64,000 nt of DNA from Oceanobacillus alkalisoli (GCF_021556485.1 NZ_JAKGBW010000001.1:124001-188000), one strand, 5' to 3'. Numbered from the stretch's first letter, positions 34,963 through 44,863 are shown. The notes: a model not told the origin generated them from the sequence alone. Program-made: numbers and translations.

Positions 34963-36219
34963 TTAGTAAATAGTAGTCGTATCTTCATTCGTATTCTCAA
35001 GAATTTCCTTTACTCTTCTCAAGAACTTGCCGCTGATCAACCCGTCTAGCACACGATGATCTAATGATAAGCAGAGATTAACCATATCTCTTGCTGCAAA
35101 CATATCATGAATAATTACCGGACGTTTAACGATCGATTCCACTTGCAGGATTGCTGCTTGTGGATGATTGATGATTCCCATCGATTGTACCGATCCAAAT
35201 GTGCCTGTATTATTCACTGTAAACGTGCCACCACTCATATCTTCAGCCGTTAATTGACCATTTCTTGCTTTCTGGGCTAACTCGGTGATTTCGCGGGCAA
35301 TACCTTTGATCGACAGCTCGTCAGCATTTTTAATTACTGGAACAAATAACTCCTCATCACTCGCTACTGCAATGGAAATATTGATTGCTTTACGTTGGAT
35401 AATTTTATCCCCGGCCCATGTACTGTTAAGCTGCGGGAATTCTTTTAAGCCCTGCGCTACAGCTTTAACAAAAAATGCAAAGAAAGTTAAATTATAGCCT
35501 TCTTGTTGTTTAAACTCATTCTTAACCGCATTACGGTAGTTAACAAGATCGGTTACATCTGTCTCCACCGTCATCCAGGCGTGTGGAATCTCTTGAGCCG
35601 ATGTGACCATTTTTTGGGCAATCGCTTTCCTTACACCAGTCACCGGGATTTCAATGTCACCAGTCTTCGTTCGAACTGCAGGTTCAACTGAACGTTTCAC
35701 TTTTTGCTGTATCTCCTGGAACTCTTTTGCCCCTGGCGTTGCTTCCCGTTGCGGAATGTTTCCGGAGGCGATTATTTTCTCAATATCTTTTCTCGTAATC
35801 CGTCCACCACGCCCAGAACCTTCCACTACATTTAAATCAATATTATTTTCCTGGGCTAATGATAAAACAGCCGGAGAAAATCTTTTCTTCATCGTTGCGT
35901 CCTTCTGTTCAGCAGAAATAGTTTCTGTTGTTTCATTTCCTGCTGATGTTTGCTCGTTCTCAGGAAGTGCGCCCCCGCCTTCTATTTCAATTTGACACAT
36001 TACCTCACCAACCGCAATAGTATCTCCTTCATTTGCAGCAAGTTCTTTAATCACTCCTGAAAAAGAAGATGGTACTTCAGCGTTTACCTTATCTGTCATT
36101 ACTTCTGCAATTGGATCATACTTCTCAACACTATCCCCGGGCTGAACAAGCCAGGTTGTAATTGTACCTTCTGTCACGCTTTCCCCGAGCTGAGGCATTG
36201 TAATTTTTTCCAAGGCCAT
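34963..36219 (-). CDS. bkdB: Branched-chain 2-oxoacid dehydrogenase E2 (lipoamide acyltransferase)
   Basis: The core of the BCKDH complex, transferring branched acyl groups to CoA. The lipoyl domain carries Lys44 in EVMTDKVNAEVPS. The peripheral subunit-binding domain (FSPAVLSLAQENNIDLNVVEGSGRGGRITRKDI) and catalytic domain end with the HRVLDG motif. At 418 residues it is complete. AGGAGGATG precedes the ATG. Last gene of bcd-lpdV-bkdAA-bkdAB-bkdB, 18 bases after bkdAB. Confidence 0.94.
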   Translation of the reverse strand: MALEKITMPQLGESVTEGTITTWLVQPGDSVEKYDPIAEVMTDKVNAEVPSSFSGVIKELAANEGDTIAVGEVMCQIEIEGGGALPENEQTSAGNETTETISAEQKDATMKKRFSPAVLSLAQENNIDLNVVEGSGRGGRITRKDIEKIIASGNIPQREATPGAKEFQEIQQKVKRSVEPAVRTKTGDIEIPVTGVRKAIAQKMVTSAQEIPHAWMTVETDVTDLVNYRNAVKNEFKQQEGYNLTFFAFFVKAVAQGLKEFPQLNSTWAGDKIIQRKAINISIAVASDEELFVPVIKNADELSIKGIAREITELAQKARNGQLTAEDMSGGTFTVNNTGTFGSVQSMGIINHPQAAILQVESIVKRPVIIHDMFAARDMVNLCLSLDHRVLDGLISGKFLRRVKEILENTNEDTTTIY

Positions 36220-36237
36220 TTTTCATCCTCCTAAAGC

Positions 36238-37221
36238 TTAAAATTCGGCTAAATCACGCATCGCTTTCTCGACTTTTTCCGGGTTGATCATAAAGTATTT
36301 TTCCATAGTGGGAGCATAAGGCATGGCTGGAACATCCGGTCCAGCAAGACGCTTAATTGGTGCATCCAGGTCGAACAGACAATTCTCAGCTATTATTGCT
36401 GCCACTTCCCCAATAATGCTTCCTTCTTTATTATCCTCTGTAACGAGCAACACTTTTCCGGTCTTTGTTGCCGCCTCAATAATTGCTTCCTGATCAAGCG
36501 GATAAACTGTTCGTAAATCGAGTATATGAGCTTCGATGCCTTCTTCAGCAAGTTTCTCTGCTGCTTGAAGGGCAAAGTGTACACCGAGCCCATACGTAAT
36601 AACCGTGATGTCATCCCCTTCCCGCTTCACATCTGCTTTTCCAATCGGAAGAACATAGTCATCTTCGGGTACTTCCCCTTTGATGAGCCGATATGCGCGT
36701 TTATGTTCAAAAAATAACACAGGATCATTATCACGGATTGCTGCTTTAAGCAATCCTTTTACATCATAAGGGGTTGATGGCATGACAATTTTAAGTCCAG
36801 GCTGGTTCGCAAACATCGCTTCGACAGATTGAGAATGATATAAAGCACCATGTACACCACCGCCATATGGAGCTCGGATTGTAATTGGCGCCTGCCAGTC
36901 ATTATTGGAACGATAACGGATTTTAGCTGCTTCCGAAATAATCTGGTTGAATGCCGGCAAGATGAAGTCTGCAAATTGCATTTCAGCTACCGGACGCAAC
37001 CCATACATTGAAGCGCCGATTCCAACGCCGGCAATTGCTGATTCGGATAGTGGGGTATCCAGGACGCGCGTGGCGCCAAACTCATCGTAAAGCCCATCCG
37101 TCGCCCGGAATACACCACCTTTTTTACCAACATCTTCACCGAGTATAAATACTTTTTCATCACGTTGCATTTCTTCTCGTAATGCAGTAGTTACCGCTTG
37201 TATATAAGACATAACTGTCAT
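36238..37221 (-). CDS. bkdAB: Branched-chain 2-oxoacid dehydrogenase E1 beta
   Basis: Beta chain of the thiamine-diphosphate E1 heterotetramer that decarboxylates branched-chain keto acids. The transketolase pyrimidine-binding segment (RVLDTPLSESAIAGVGIGASMYG; MQFADFILPAFNQI) and C-terminal transketolase domain (DLRTVYPLDQEAI) are intact over 327 residues. GGAGGG precedes the ATG. Five bases separate it from bkdAA. Confidence 0.94.
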   Translation of the reverse strand: MTVMSYIQAVTTALREEMQRDEKVFILGEDVGKKGGVFRATDGLYDEFGATRVLDTPLSESAIAGVGIGASMYGLRPVAEMQFADFILPAFNQIISEAAKIRYRSNNDWQAPITIRAPYGGGVHGALYHSQSVEAMFANQPGLKIVMPSTPYDVKGLLKAAIRDNDPVLFFEHKRAYRLIKGEVPEDDYVLPIGKADVKREGDDITVITYGLGVHFALQAAEKLAEEGIEAHILDLRTVYPLDQEAIIEAATKTGKVLLVTEDNKEGSIIGEVAAIIAENCLFDLDAPIKRLAGPDVPAMPYAPTMEKYFMINPEKVEKAMRDLAEF

Positions 37222-37226
37222 TTCTC

Positions 37227-38228
37227 TTATCCCTCCTGTTCTTCGTAAACGTAGCGTAATGCATGTTCTGGCTCTGCATAAGGGGCTTGTTCTGCATATT
37301 CAGTTGCTTCGTTTACTATCTCCTGTACTTCACGTTTAATCTGTTCTTCTCTTTTCTCTGTAAGTACACCGGATTCCTTTAAGTAAGTAGAGAAAGTAAG
37401 GATACAGTCATCTTTTTTCGCTTCCTCCACTTCCTCTTTTTCTCGATATGTGCGATCATCATCATCACTCGAGTGAGCTGTAAGGCGATATGTCACTGCT
37501 TCAATAAGTGACGGGCCATCACCGTTAACCGCACGCTCCCGCGCTTCTTTAACAGCGGAATAAACTTCAATCGGATCATTACCATTAACGGTGACGCCAT
37601 GCATGCCATAACTTTTAGCACGGATTGACACGTTCTCACTCGCAACCTGACGTTCGAATGGGACAGATATGGCGTACTTATTGTTTTCAACCATCGTGAT
37701 AACAGGGAGTTTGTGTACACCAGCGAAATTCAAACCTTCGTGGAAATCCCCTTGGTTTGTTGAACCTTCACCAAGTGTAACAAAAGAAACAAAATCTTCA
37801 TGCTCCATTTTACCAGCCAAAGCAACACCTACTGCATGTGGCAGCTGTGTTGTAACGGGAGAAGAGCCAGTTAATATCCGGTTTTTCCTTTGGCCAAAGT
37901 GTCCTGGCATTTGTCTGCCGCCTGAATTTGGATCTTCCGCTTTCGCAAAGGCGGAAAGCATTAAATCTTTTGCTGTCATACCGAACGCCAAAACGACACC
38001 TAAGTCGCGATAATATGGCGCACTCCAATCCCGCTCCCGATCTAGAGCAAAAGAAGCTCCAATCTGTGCTGCTTCCTGACCTTGACAAGATATAACGAAG
38101 GGAATCTTACCTGAACGGTTCAGCAGCCACATCCGTTCATCAATTTTCCTTGCAAGCAGCATCGTTTTATACATATCAAGTACCTGTTCATCTGTTAAAC
38201 CTGCTTGTTGATGACGATTTGAACTCAT
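37227..38228 (-). CDS. bkdAA: Branched-chain 2-oxoacid dehydrogenase E1 alpha
   Basis: Alpha chain of E1, carrying most of the thiamine diphosphate site: GEGSTNQGDFHEGLNFA followed by NNKYAISVPF matches the GDG-x(24-27)-NN type motif (GEG here). The phosphorylation-loop-like segment HSSDDDDRTYRE is present. At 333 residues it is full length. AAAGGAGTGATT precedes the ATG. Confidence 0.94.
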   Translation of the reverse strand: MSSNRHQQAGLTDEQVLDMYKTMLLARKIDERMWLLNRSGKIPFVISCQGQEAAQIGASFALDRERDWSAPYYRDLGVVLAFGMTAKDLMLSAFAKAEDPNSGGRQMPGHFGQRKNRILTGSSPVTTQLPHAVGVALAGKMEHEDFVSFVTLGEGSTNQGDFHEGLNFAGVHKLPVITMVENNKYAISVPFERQVASENVSIRAKSYGMHGVTVNGNDPIEVYSAVKEARERAVNGDGPSLIEAVTYRLTAHSSDDDDRTYREKEEVEEAKKDDCILTFSTYLKESGVLTEKREEQIKREVQEIVNEATEYAEQAPYAEPEHALRYVYEEQEG

Positions 38229-38257
38229 CTTTTAATCACTCCTTTGTTCTTCTATCC

Positions 38258-39679
38258 TTAGCCGTGGATCTGATTACCATCGACAGCAAGTGCTGCTTCG
38301 CCAATTGCTTCTGAGAGCGTAGGATGCGGGTGTACACCAGTTGCAATTTCCCATGGTGTTGCATCAAGAACTTTTGCAAGTCCTGCTTCTGAAATCATAT
38401 CTGTGACATGTGGACCGATCATGTGAACGCCCAATAAATCATCCGAATCGACGTCCGCGATTATTTTTACAAAACCCGCAGATTCACCATAGACTAATGC
38501 TTTACCGACTGCTTGGAACGGGAACTTACCGATTTTCACATTGTAGCCCTTATCCTTCGCTTCCTTCTCCGTCAAACCGACATGAGCCGCTTCTGGACTG
38601 GAATAGATGCAGCTTGGAATCGTTTCATAATCAAGTGGCAACGGATTTTCATTCGCCAGATGCTCAACCGCCCTTATTCCTTCATAAGAAGCGACATGGG
38701 CAAGCTGCATGCCACCGATAACGTCGCCTATCGCATAAATATGAGATTCTTTCGTTTGCATGAATGAGTTTGTTTTAATGAAACCATTTTCCACCTGAAT
38801 ATCCGTATTTTCAAGTCCAATGTTTGTTACATTAGCCGTTCTTCCGACTGATACGAGAATTTTTTCCGCTTGATATGTTGTTGCTATACCTTTCACTTCA
38901 GCTTGGATGGAAACTTCGTCTGCAATTTCCAATGTATCACGAAGGACATTCGCTTCTTTTACAAAGGTAATGCCTTTCTTCTGAAGCAGGCGTTCCATCT
39001 CTTTAGCAATTGCCTCGTCTTCCGTCGGTAAAATTTGTTTTGCATATTCAATGACCGTTACTTCCACTCCGAAGTCATTCAGCATGGATGCCCATTCAAT
39101 TCCAATTACCCCACCGCCAATGATGAGTACAGAGCTTGGAAGTTCATCCAGCTGCAAGACATCGTCTGAAGATAAGACTTGCTTCCCGTCAAATGCTAAT
39201 CCATCCAACGAACGCGGATGTGATCCAGTTGCGATGATGACGTTTTTAGGAGTTAAGATTGTATTTTCATCTCCATTGGCGTATTCGACCGATATCGTGC
39301 CAGGCATCGGAGAAAAGATGCTTGGTCCAAGAATTCTTCCAAATCCTTGATAAACATCAATTTCACCTTTTTTCATCAGTCCCTGTACACCTTGATGCAA
39401 GCGCTCAACAATCGTATTTTTTCTTGCCTGTACGTTTGTAAAGTTAATTGTTGTATCCTTCGTTTCTATGCCGTACTCACTGGCTTCTTTTGTCTGACGA
39501 TATACTTCAGCACTGCGCAATAAAGCTTTAGAAGGGATACAGCCCTGGTGGAGACAAGTTCCTCCGAGCTTCTTATTTTCAACGACTGCTGTCTTTAATC
39601 CAAGCTGGGAAGCCCGAATGGCTGCGACATATCCACCCGTACCTCCGCCTAATATGACTAAATCGTAATCCTCTGCCAT
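38258..39679 (-). CDS. lpdV: Dihydrolipoyl dehydrogenase (E3) of the BCKDH operon
   Basis: The FAD flavoprotein that reoxidises the E2 lipoyl group. FAD motif LVILGGGTGGYVAAIRA, redox pair Cys42/Cys47 in GGTCLHQGCIPS, NAD motif IIGGGVIGIEWASML and the C-terminal active-site HPHPTLSEAIGE are all present (473 residues). AAAGGAG precedes the ATG. It lies between bcd and bkdAA; in B. subtilis buk would precede it but is missing here. Confidence 0.95.
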   Translation of the reverse strand: MAEDYDLVILGGGTGGYVAAIRASQLGLKTAVVENKKLGGTCLHQGCIPSKALLRSAEVYRQTKEASEYGIETKDTTINFTNVQARKNTIVERLHQGVQGLMKKGEIDVYQGFGRILGPSIFSPMPGTISVEYANGDENTILTPKNVIIATGSHPRSLDGLAFDGKQVLSSDDVLQLDELPSSVLIIGGGVIGIEWASMLNDFGVEVTVIEYAKQILPTEDEAIAKEMERLLQKKGITFVKEANVLRDTLEIADEVSIQAEVKGIATTYQAEKILVSVGRTANVTNIGLENTDIQVENGFIKTNSFMQTKESHIYAIGDVIGGMQLAHVASYEGIRAVEHLANENPLPLDYETIPSCIYSSPEAAHVGLTEKEAKDKGYNVKIGKFPFQAVGKALVYGESAGFVKIIADVDSDDLLGVHMIGPHVTDMISEAGLAKVLDATPWEIATGVHPHPTLSEAIGEAALAVDGNQIHG

Positions 39680-39713
39680 CGTCCATTACTCCTTTCCGGT
39701 CTCCATTCCAATC

Positions 39714-40808
39714 TTAACGATTTAAAATTGATCGCTCATTCGTTAAGAATTGGCTGCGTGATTCCCGTTTCGCTTTAATTCGTTCCTCAGCCATTCTGTC
39801 AGCTGCAACGTAAGTCGGGATATTATCTCTTCTGGAAATTTCAAAGACACGTTCCAGGTTGGAATAGATAACCTCAACTTTCTTTAAAGCCCTTCCCTTA
39901 TTATAACCGGCAAGCTCATCCGCAACATTAATAACTCCACCTGCGTTAATAACATAATCCGGTGCATAAACAATTCCCATTTCATGGATGATGTCACCAT
40001 GTTTTTCTTCTGCAAGCTGGTTATTTGCTGAGCCGGCAATCATTTTCGCTTTAAATTGAGGAATCGTTTCATCATTAATAACCCCACCTAATGCACAAGG
40101 AGTGAATATATCGCATTCAACACTATAAATTTCATCCGGTCCAACAGCTGTTGCTCCGAACGCTTCTACAGCTCTTTGAACCGCTGCTTCATTAATATCC
40201 GTCACGATTAATTCAGCACCTTCATCATGGAGATATTCACAAAGCGAATAAGCGACATTACCAACTCCTTGAACGGCAATTGTTTTACCTTCTAAGGAAT
40301 CAGAACCGAATGTTTCTTTCGCTGTTGCTTTTATTCCTTTATAAATTCCATAAGCAGTTATTGGCGACGGGTTGCCGGCTGCGTCAGGCGAAGTCGGTGA
40401 GGTTCCCGTTACGAACTCGGTTTCCAGATGAATAAGATCCATATCTTCTGTTGTTGTGCCTACATCCTCAGCAGTAATATAGCGTCCGTTCAACCCTTGA
40501 ATGAAACGTCCGAAAGCACGGAATAATTCTGGATTTTTGTCCTTTTTCGGGTCTCCGATAATAACCGTCTTCCCACCACCTAAATCGAGTCCGGCTGCAG
40601 CATTTTTGTATGTCATCCCTTTGGCAAGGCGAAGCGCATCCTCAATCGCTGCCTCTTCTGAATCATACGTCCACATTCTCGTTCCTCCAAGCGCAGGTCC
40701 CAGCGTTGTATCATGAATCGCGATAATTGCCTTTAGTCCTGATGCCTTATCTTGGCAAAACACTAATTGTTCATACTCATATTTTTCCATTGATTTAAAT
40801 AATTCCAT
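39714..40808 (-). CDS. bcd: Leucine (branched-chain amino acid) dehydrogenase
   Basis: NAD-dependent deamination of Leu, Val and Ile to 2-oxo acids, supplying the BCKDH complex. The glycine-rich substrate loop LGGTRMW, catalytic-lysine regions ([20 protein letters not shown]) and nucleotide-binding [15 protein letters not shown] are visible. At 364 residues it is full length. GGGAGGAATGG precedes the ATG. First gene of the operon after bkdR; ptb, which flanks it in B. subtilis, is missing. Confidence 0.95.
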   Translation of the reverse strand: MELFKSMEKYEYEQLVFCQDKASGLKAIIAIHDTTLGPALGGTRMWTYDSEEAAIEDALRLAKGMTYKNAAAGLDLGGGKTVIIGDPKKDKNPELFRAFGRFIQGLNGRYITAEDVGTTTEDMDLIHLETEFVTGTSPTSPDAAGNPSPITAYGIYKGIKATAKETFGSDSLEGKTIAVQGVGNVAYSLCEYLHDEGAELIVTDINEAAVQRAVEAFGATAVGPDEIYSVECDIFTPCALGGVINDETIPQFKAKMIAGSANNQLAEEKHGDIIHEMGIVYAPDYVINAGGVINVADELAGYNKGRALKKVEVIYSNLERVFEISRRDNIPTYVAADRMAEERIKAKRESRSQFLTNERSILNR

Positions 40809-40865
40809 TTCCCATTCCTCCCAAATTTCATAAAAAGATTATTATTCATACGAAGATCGATTGAA

Positions 40866-40879
40866 TGTAAGCGCTTTAA
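40866..40879. promoter_or_regulatory. Candidate cre (CcpA) site upstream of bcd
   Basis: TGTAAGCGCTTTAA matches the catabolite-responsive element TGNAANCGNTNNCA at all but one defined position. It lies 58-71 bases upstream of the bcd start, consistent with carbon catabolite control. No -24/-12 sigma-54 promoter (TGGCAC-N5-TTGC) is visible in the bkdR-bcd gap. Confidence 0.6.
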
Positions 40880-40899
40880 TAACCATTTAGCCCTAAGTA

Positions 40900-42936
40900 T
40901 CATTCAAGCTGGTATTTCTCAATTTTATAATATAAGTTTCGAATTGAAATATTTAATGCTTGAGCAGTTTTCGTTTTATTAAATCCATTATTTTTATATA
41001 CTTTATAGATATAATCTTTCTCAAAACCATCTACAGCGTCTGTTAAAGAGTCCCACTCCGGGAACATGAGATTGGATTGCTTTAGCGTGGAAGATGATTG
41101 CAGTAATTTCGGTAAGTATTCTTTTTTAATTACTTCTTCCTGATTATCCATATAAATCATCGCGCGACCAATCATATTCTCCAACTCCCTTACGTTCCCC
41201 GGCCACTGGTATTGCTCGAGCACTTCAATTGCTTCTTCACTAATATGCTTGACATCTCTGCGGTAATCTTCATTAAGTTTCAAAATGAGATGCTCTGCCA
41301 GTTCGCGAATGTCAGATACACGTTCACTTAAAGATGGAATAAAAATAGGTAAACGATTTAAACGGTAGTAAAGATCCTCTCTGAATGTCCGATTACTGAT
41401 TGCTTTTTCCAAATTTGTATTCGTTGCAGTAATGATCCGGACGTCAATTGGAAGCGCTTGTTTTCCACCAACACGAATAATCTCCTTCTCCTCTAAAACC
41501 CGGAGAAGTTTAGACTGCATATCTAAAGATAACTCACCAATTTCATCAAGAAAGACACTTCCTTCATCCGCTGCTTCGAAGGCACCTACTTTACTTTTGG
41601 GCGATTCACGTGATTCATAACCGAATAATTCCATTTCAAGCAATGATTCATTCATTGTGGCACAATTAACACGGATGAATTTATTTTGTTTGCGGTCACT
41701 TTCATTATGAATCGCATGGGCAAACAACTCTTTCCCCGTACCAGAATCACCTCTTAGCAAAACTGTTGCTGGCGTCTTCGCTCCAACTTTCGCTTGTTCA
41801 AGTGCCAGTTGCATTTCAGGTGATGAACCGATAATATCATCAAACGTATATTTTGCTTCCAGACTGCGTATAATTCGCCTCGCATGTTCCAGTTCATTTG
41901 TCAGTGCTTGAATTTCCGAGACATCATGCAGGACGCCGACACTTCCTTGAATTTTACCTTTGGCAATGACCGGTGCAACATTTACAATGACTTCACTTTT
42001 TTTCTGGCCAACTTTCATCCGGACCCCACGATAGGCATTACCAGTTTGCAGCACTTTCATGTGCATGCTTTCCCCTTCATGGATGTCTACTGTCGCTGGT
42101 TTTCCAATCACATCATCTTCTGTTAGTCCAGTTATTCTTGTATAGGCAGGATTAATCATGATGCCATTACCATGTTCATCAACAACACTTATTGCAGCGT
42201 CTGAAGATTTAATGATCGCTTCTAACATATTTTTCAGCTCGATTAAATCGGTGTTCTCTTCTGCTAACTTAACAACTTCGGTAATGTCTTTGAATACAGT
42301 AAACGCTCCAATTAAATCACCGTTTTCACTAATTAAAGGTATCCGTGTGGAAATAATCTGTTTTCCATTTTCTAATGGAAACTTCTGATTAATTTCTTTT
42401 TCTTTTGTTTGAAGTATATTTGGTAGACGTGAATTTTTTATAATGTGTCTTATATGCTTGCCGATAAATGCATCTTTCGGATGCCCGACAATCTCTGCCG
42501 CTTTCTCATTCACAAATTGAATGTTCTCTTCCTTGTCGATAACAATCATTCCGTCACGAATATGGTTAAGAATCAATTCCTGATCATCGCTTTGCTGCTT
42601 AATTTGCTCAAGCAGTACATCTTTTTCATCTACAAGTTCAGAAATAATGTAGGCCACGGAGCCTGGAACAACAACTGTCTGTTCTCTTCTCGAACGGATC
42701 AGTTCTTCAAGGACAGTCTGATCGCCTGTAGCTTCAATAATGATATCGATCGATTTATCGACCCAGGCTCTCCAATCACTTCCGGTTTGTATTTGTAACT
42801 TATTAGCTAATGCAAGACCGGGTGCATCATCATTGTGATCAATTACTGCCACAATTTTCATAGTGGTTGTGGAGTGAATGATATGAATCAATGCCGTCCC
42901 ACCTTTTCCGGCACCAACAATAAGTACTTTTTTCAT
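40900..42936 (-). CDS. bkdR: BkdR-like AAA+ transcriptional activator lacking a GAFTGA motif
   Basis: Regulator of branched-chain amino acid catabolism. Domain order: a Rossmann-like N-terminus (VLIVGAGKGGTALIHII, to about residue 100), two PAS domains (about 120-220 and 235-345), an AAA+ domain (Walker A GDSGTGKE near 397, Walker B SVFLDEIGEL near 461) and a C-terminal Fis-type helix-turn-helix (TKTAQALNISIRNLYYKI). The sigma-54-contacting GAFTGA loop expected after ELFGYE is replaced by SRESPKSKVGAFEAA. It may therefore act without sigma-54, as TyrR does. ATG at 42936 after AAAGGTGG. Confidence 0.88.
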   Translation of the reverse strand: MKKVLIVGAGKGGTALIHIIHSTTTMKIVAVIDHNDDAPGLALANKLQIQTGSDWRAWVDKSIDIIIEATGDQTVLEELIRSRREQTVVVPGSVAYIISELVDEKDVLLEQIKQQSDDQELILNHIRDGMIVIDKEENIQFVNEKAAEIVGHPKDAFIGKHIRHIIKNSRLPNILQTKEKEINQKFPLENGKQIISTRIPLISENGDLIGAFTVFKDITEVVKLAEENTDLIELKNMLEAIIKSSDAAISVVDEHGNGIMINPAYTRITGLTEDDVIGKPATVDIHEGESMHMKVLQTGNAYRGVRMKVGQKKSEVIVNVAPVIAKGKIQGSVGVLHDVSEIQALTNELEHARRIIRSLEAKYTFDDIIGSSPEMQLALEQAKVGAKTPATVLLRGDSGTGKELFAHAIHNESDRKQNKFIRVNCATMNESLLEMELFGYESRESPKSKVGAFEAADEGSVFLDEIGELSLDMQSKLLRVLEEKEIIRVGGKQALPIDVRIITATNTNLEKAISNRTFREDLYYRLNRLPIFIPSLSERVSDIRELAEHLILKLNEDYRRDVKHISEEAIEVLEQYQWPGNVRELENMIGRAMIYMDNQEEVIKKEYLPKLLQSSSTLKQSNLMFPEWDSLTDAVDGFEKDYIYKVYKNNGFNKTKTAQALNISIRNLYYKIEKYQLE

Positions 42937-42971
42937 CAATTCACCACCTTTGCATTATCTTGCATACTTAT

Positions 42972-43000
42972 ATCATACGTTATCGTGAATGAATTGGCAA
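42972..43000 (-). promoter_or_regulatory. Sigma-A promoter of bkdR
   Basis: On the minus strand TTGCCA (42995-43000) and TATGAT (42972-42977) lie 17 bases apart, 36 bases before the bkdR start. This suggests bkdR is expressed on its own. Confidence 0.7.
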
Positions 43001-43138
43001 TGATTAGTTGATTATGATAACTACTGCATTATTGTGTATAAAACATTTCCCTTTGAATGATTTTGTTCTATTTCTATGCCTATTTTTGCTATACTCTATA
43101 GATAGAACAACTTTAGAGATTTTTAAAGGGGAATGAAC

Positions 43139-43378
43139 ATGAGAAATATAGCAATTGGCATCCTATTAATCCCTGGCATCATTGCTGCCATTGGAATTAA
43201 ATTAATGCGGGATACATTATTCAACGATTTTTATACCATTTTCATTTATTCATGGATTCAATTTGTTGTCGGATTAGCCTTATTCCTTGCTGGAATCGCT
43301 TTTCTTGGAGGTTTTATCGTTTTTCGCGATCGAAAAAACAAAGCAAAAGAGAAGAATTCCTCTGTTAAGGGTGAATAA
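43139..43378 (+). CDS. yqzF: DUF2627 membrane protein (YqzF)
   Basis: A 79-residue protein with two hydrophobic segments (IAIGILLIPGIIAAIGIKLM; WIQFVVGLALFLAGIAFLGG) and a basic/charged tail, matching YqzF of B. subtilis, which lies beside bkdR there too. I start at MRNIAIG; AAAGGGG is 7 bases upstream and too close to the earlier ATG. Function is not known. Confidence 0.88.
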   Translation: MRNIAIGILLIPGIIAAIGIKLMRDTLFNDFYTIFIYSWIQFVVGLALFLAGIAFLGGFIVFRDRKNKAKEKNSSVKGE

Positions 43379-43472
43379 ACAAAATTTATTAACTTTTTAT
43401 CGTAATTATATATGAATTTATGATATGATAAGTAGAAAATTATCTTTATGTAACAAATGAGGAGGAAACCAG

Positions 43473-44849
43473 ATGAAGGTCGCAAAATTTGGCGGCAGTT
43501 CAATGGCGAGTGCAAGCCAATTAATGAAAGTTGGAGATATTATAAAGAGTGACGCAAGCCGTAAATTTATCGTTGTGTCAGCTCCGGGAAAACGATTTAA
43601 GGAAGACACAAAGATGACCGACTTGCTGATCGACCTTGGGACTGCTTATTTAAAGCAAACTGATTTTGACGAACAGTTCGAGGCCATTATGCAGCGTTTT
43701 ACAGAGATAGTTACAGAATTAGAACTTCCAAGTACGTTATTGGATGAATTTACAGAATCATTAAAACAAGTACAGGAACTATCTGATAATGAGGCAAGTT
43801 TAATGGATGCCGTAAAAGCAATCGGTGAAGATAGTTCAGCGAAATTGCTGAGTGCTTATTTAAATAAAATCGGTATCTATTCGGCATACGTCAATCCGCA
43901 GGAAGCCGGCCTTATTCTTAGTGATGAGCCAGGTAACGCACAAATTCTTCCGGATAGTTTTGATAAGATTCGCATGCTAAGAGAACGGGATGGAGTACTT
44001 GTCATCCCCGGTTTCTTCGGATATACAGAGGAAGGTAAACTCGTTACATTTTCTAGGGGCGGATCAGACATTACCGGTTCATTAATCGCTGCTGGTGTCG
44101 AAGCTGAGATTTATGAGAATTTCACAGATGTTGATTCTGTATTTACAGTAAATCCTGCTTTTGTACCTAATCCGAAAACAATTACAAAACTTACGTATAA
44201 AGAAATGCGGGAATTATCTTATGCTGGTTTCTCTGTTTTTCATGATGAAGCGTTAATCCCTGCTTACCATGCCAAAATTCCGGTCGCAATTAAAAACACG
44301 AATAACCCTTCAGCTAAAGGGACATTGATCGTCGCAGAACGGGAATTAAATGGACGAGTTGTAACAGGTATCGCAAGTGATACTGGCTTCTGCAGTCTTT
44401 ATGTCAGCAAATATCTAATGAACAGAGAAATTGGATTTGGGCGTAAGCTATTAAATATCTTTGAAGATGAAGGTGTGTCATTTGAACATGCTCCTTCCGG
44501 AATTGACAACATGTCTGTTATTTTCCGGGAAAGTAATTTACCGCGCCATAAAGAAAGAGTTATTTTAGAACGGATTAAAAATGAACTGCATCCAGATACG
44601 GTCAGTATTACAAGAGGAATAGCAATTATTATGGTCGTTGGTGAAGGGCTTGTAAATTCGATTGGTGTTGCTAATAAGGCAACTGAAGCATTTACAAGGG
44701 CAAATGTAAATATTGATATGATCAACCAAGGTTCTTCCGAGGTATCCATGATGTTTGGTATTCAAGCCGACGATTTAGAACGGGCAATCCGCTCCCTTTA
44801 TGAACTGTATTTTGTAGAGGAAGATTCGTTAGTAAAAAGTGGTTCCTAG
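43473..44849 (+). CDS. Aspartate kinase
   Basis: Catalyses the first step of the aspartate pathway (lysine, diaminopimelate, threonine, methionine). The kinase motif MKVAKFGGSSMASASQ at the N-terminus, FSRGGSDITGSLIAAG and two C-terminal ACT domains (MSVIFRESNL; GVANKATEAFTRANVNIDMINQGSS) are present. At 458 residues it resembles the YclM/ThrD (aspartokinase III) class rather than LysC with its internal start. No riboswitch fits in the 94-base upstream gap. GAGGAGGAAACC precedes the ATG. Confidence 0.92.
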   Translation: MKVAKFGGSSMASASQLMKVGDIIKSDASRKFIVVSAPGKRFKEDTKMTDLLIDLGTAYLKQTDFDEQFEAIMQRFTEIVTELELPSTLLDEFTESLKQVQELSDNEASLMDAVKAIGEDSSAKLLSAYLNKIGIYSAYVNPQEAGLILSDEPGNAQILPDSFDKIRMLRERDGVLVIPGFFGYTEEGKLVTFSRGGSDITGSLIAAGVEAEIYENFTDVDSVFTVNPAFVPNPKTITKLTYKEMRELSYAGFSVFHDEALIPAYHAKIPVAIKNTNNPSAKGTLIVAERELNGRVVTGIASDTGFCSLYVSKYLMNREIGFGRKLLNIFEDEGVSFEHAPSGIDNMSVIFRESNLPRHKERVILERIKNELHPDTVSITRGIAIIMVVGEGLVNSIGVANKATEAFTRANVNIDMINQGSSEVSMMFGIQADDLERAIRSLYELYFVEEDSLVKSGS

Positions 44850-44863
44850 AGAAATGCATAAGA

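Noticed and set aside
42330-42430. GAFT string in BkdR (GAFTVFKD) as the missing GAFTGA motif
   Set aside because: It lies in the first PAS domain at about residue 211, far from the AAA+ L1 loop, so it cannot replace the GAFTGA function.
43379-43472. Lysine riboswitch or T-box upstream of the aspartate kinase gene
   Set aside because: Only 94 bases are available and neither L-box core nor T-box sequence (AGGGTGGAACCGCG-like) is present.
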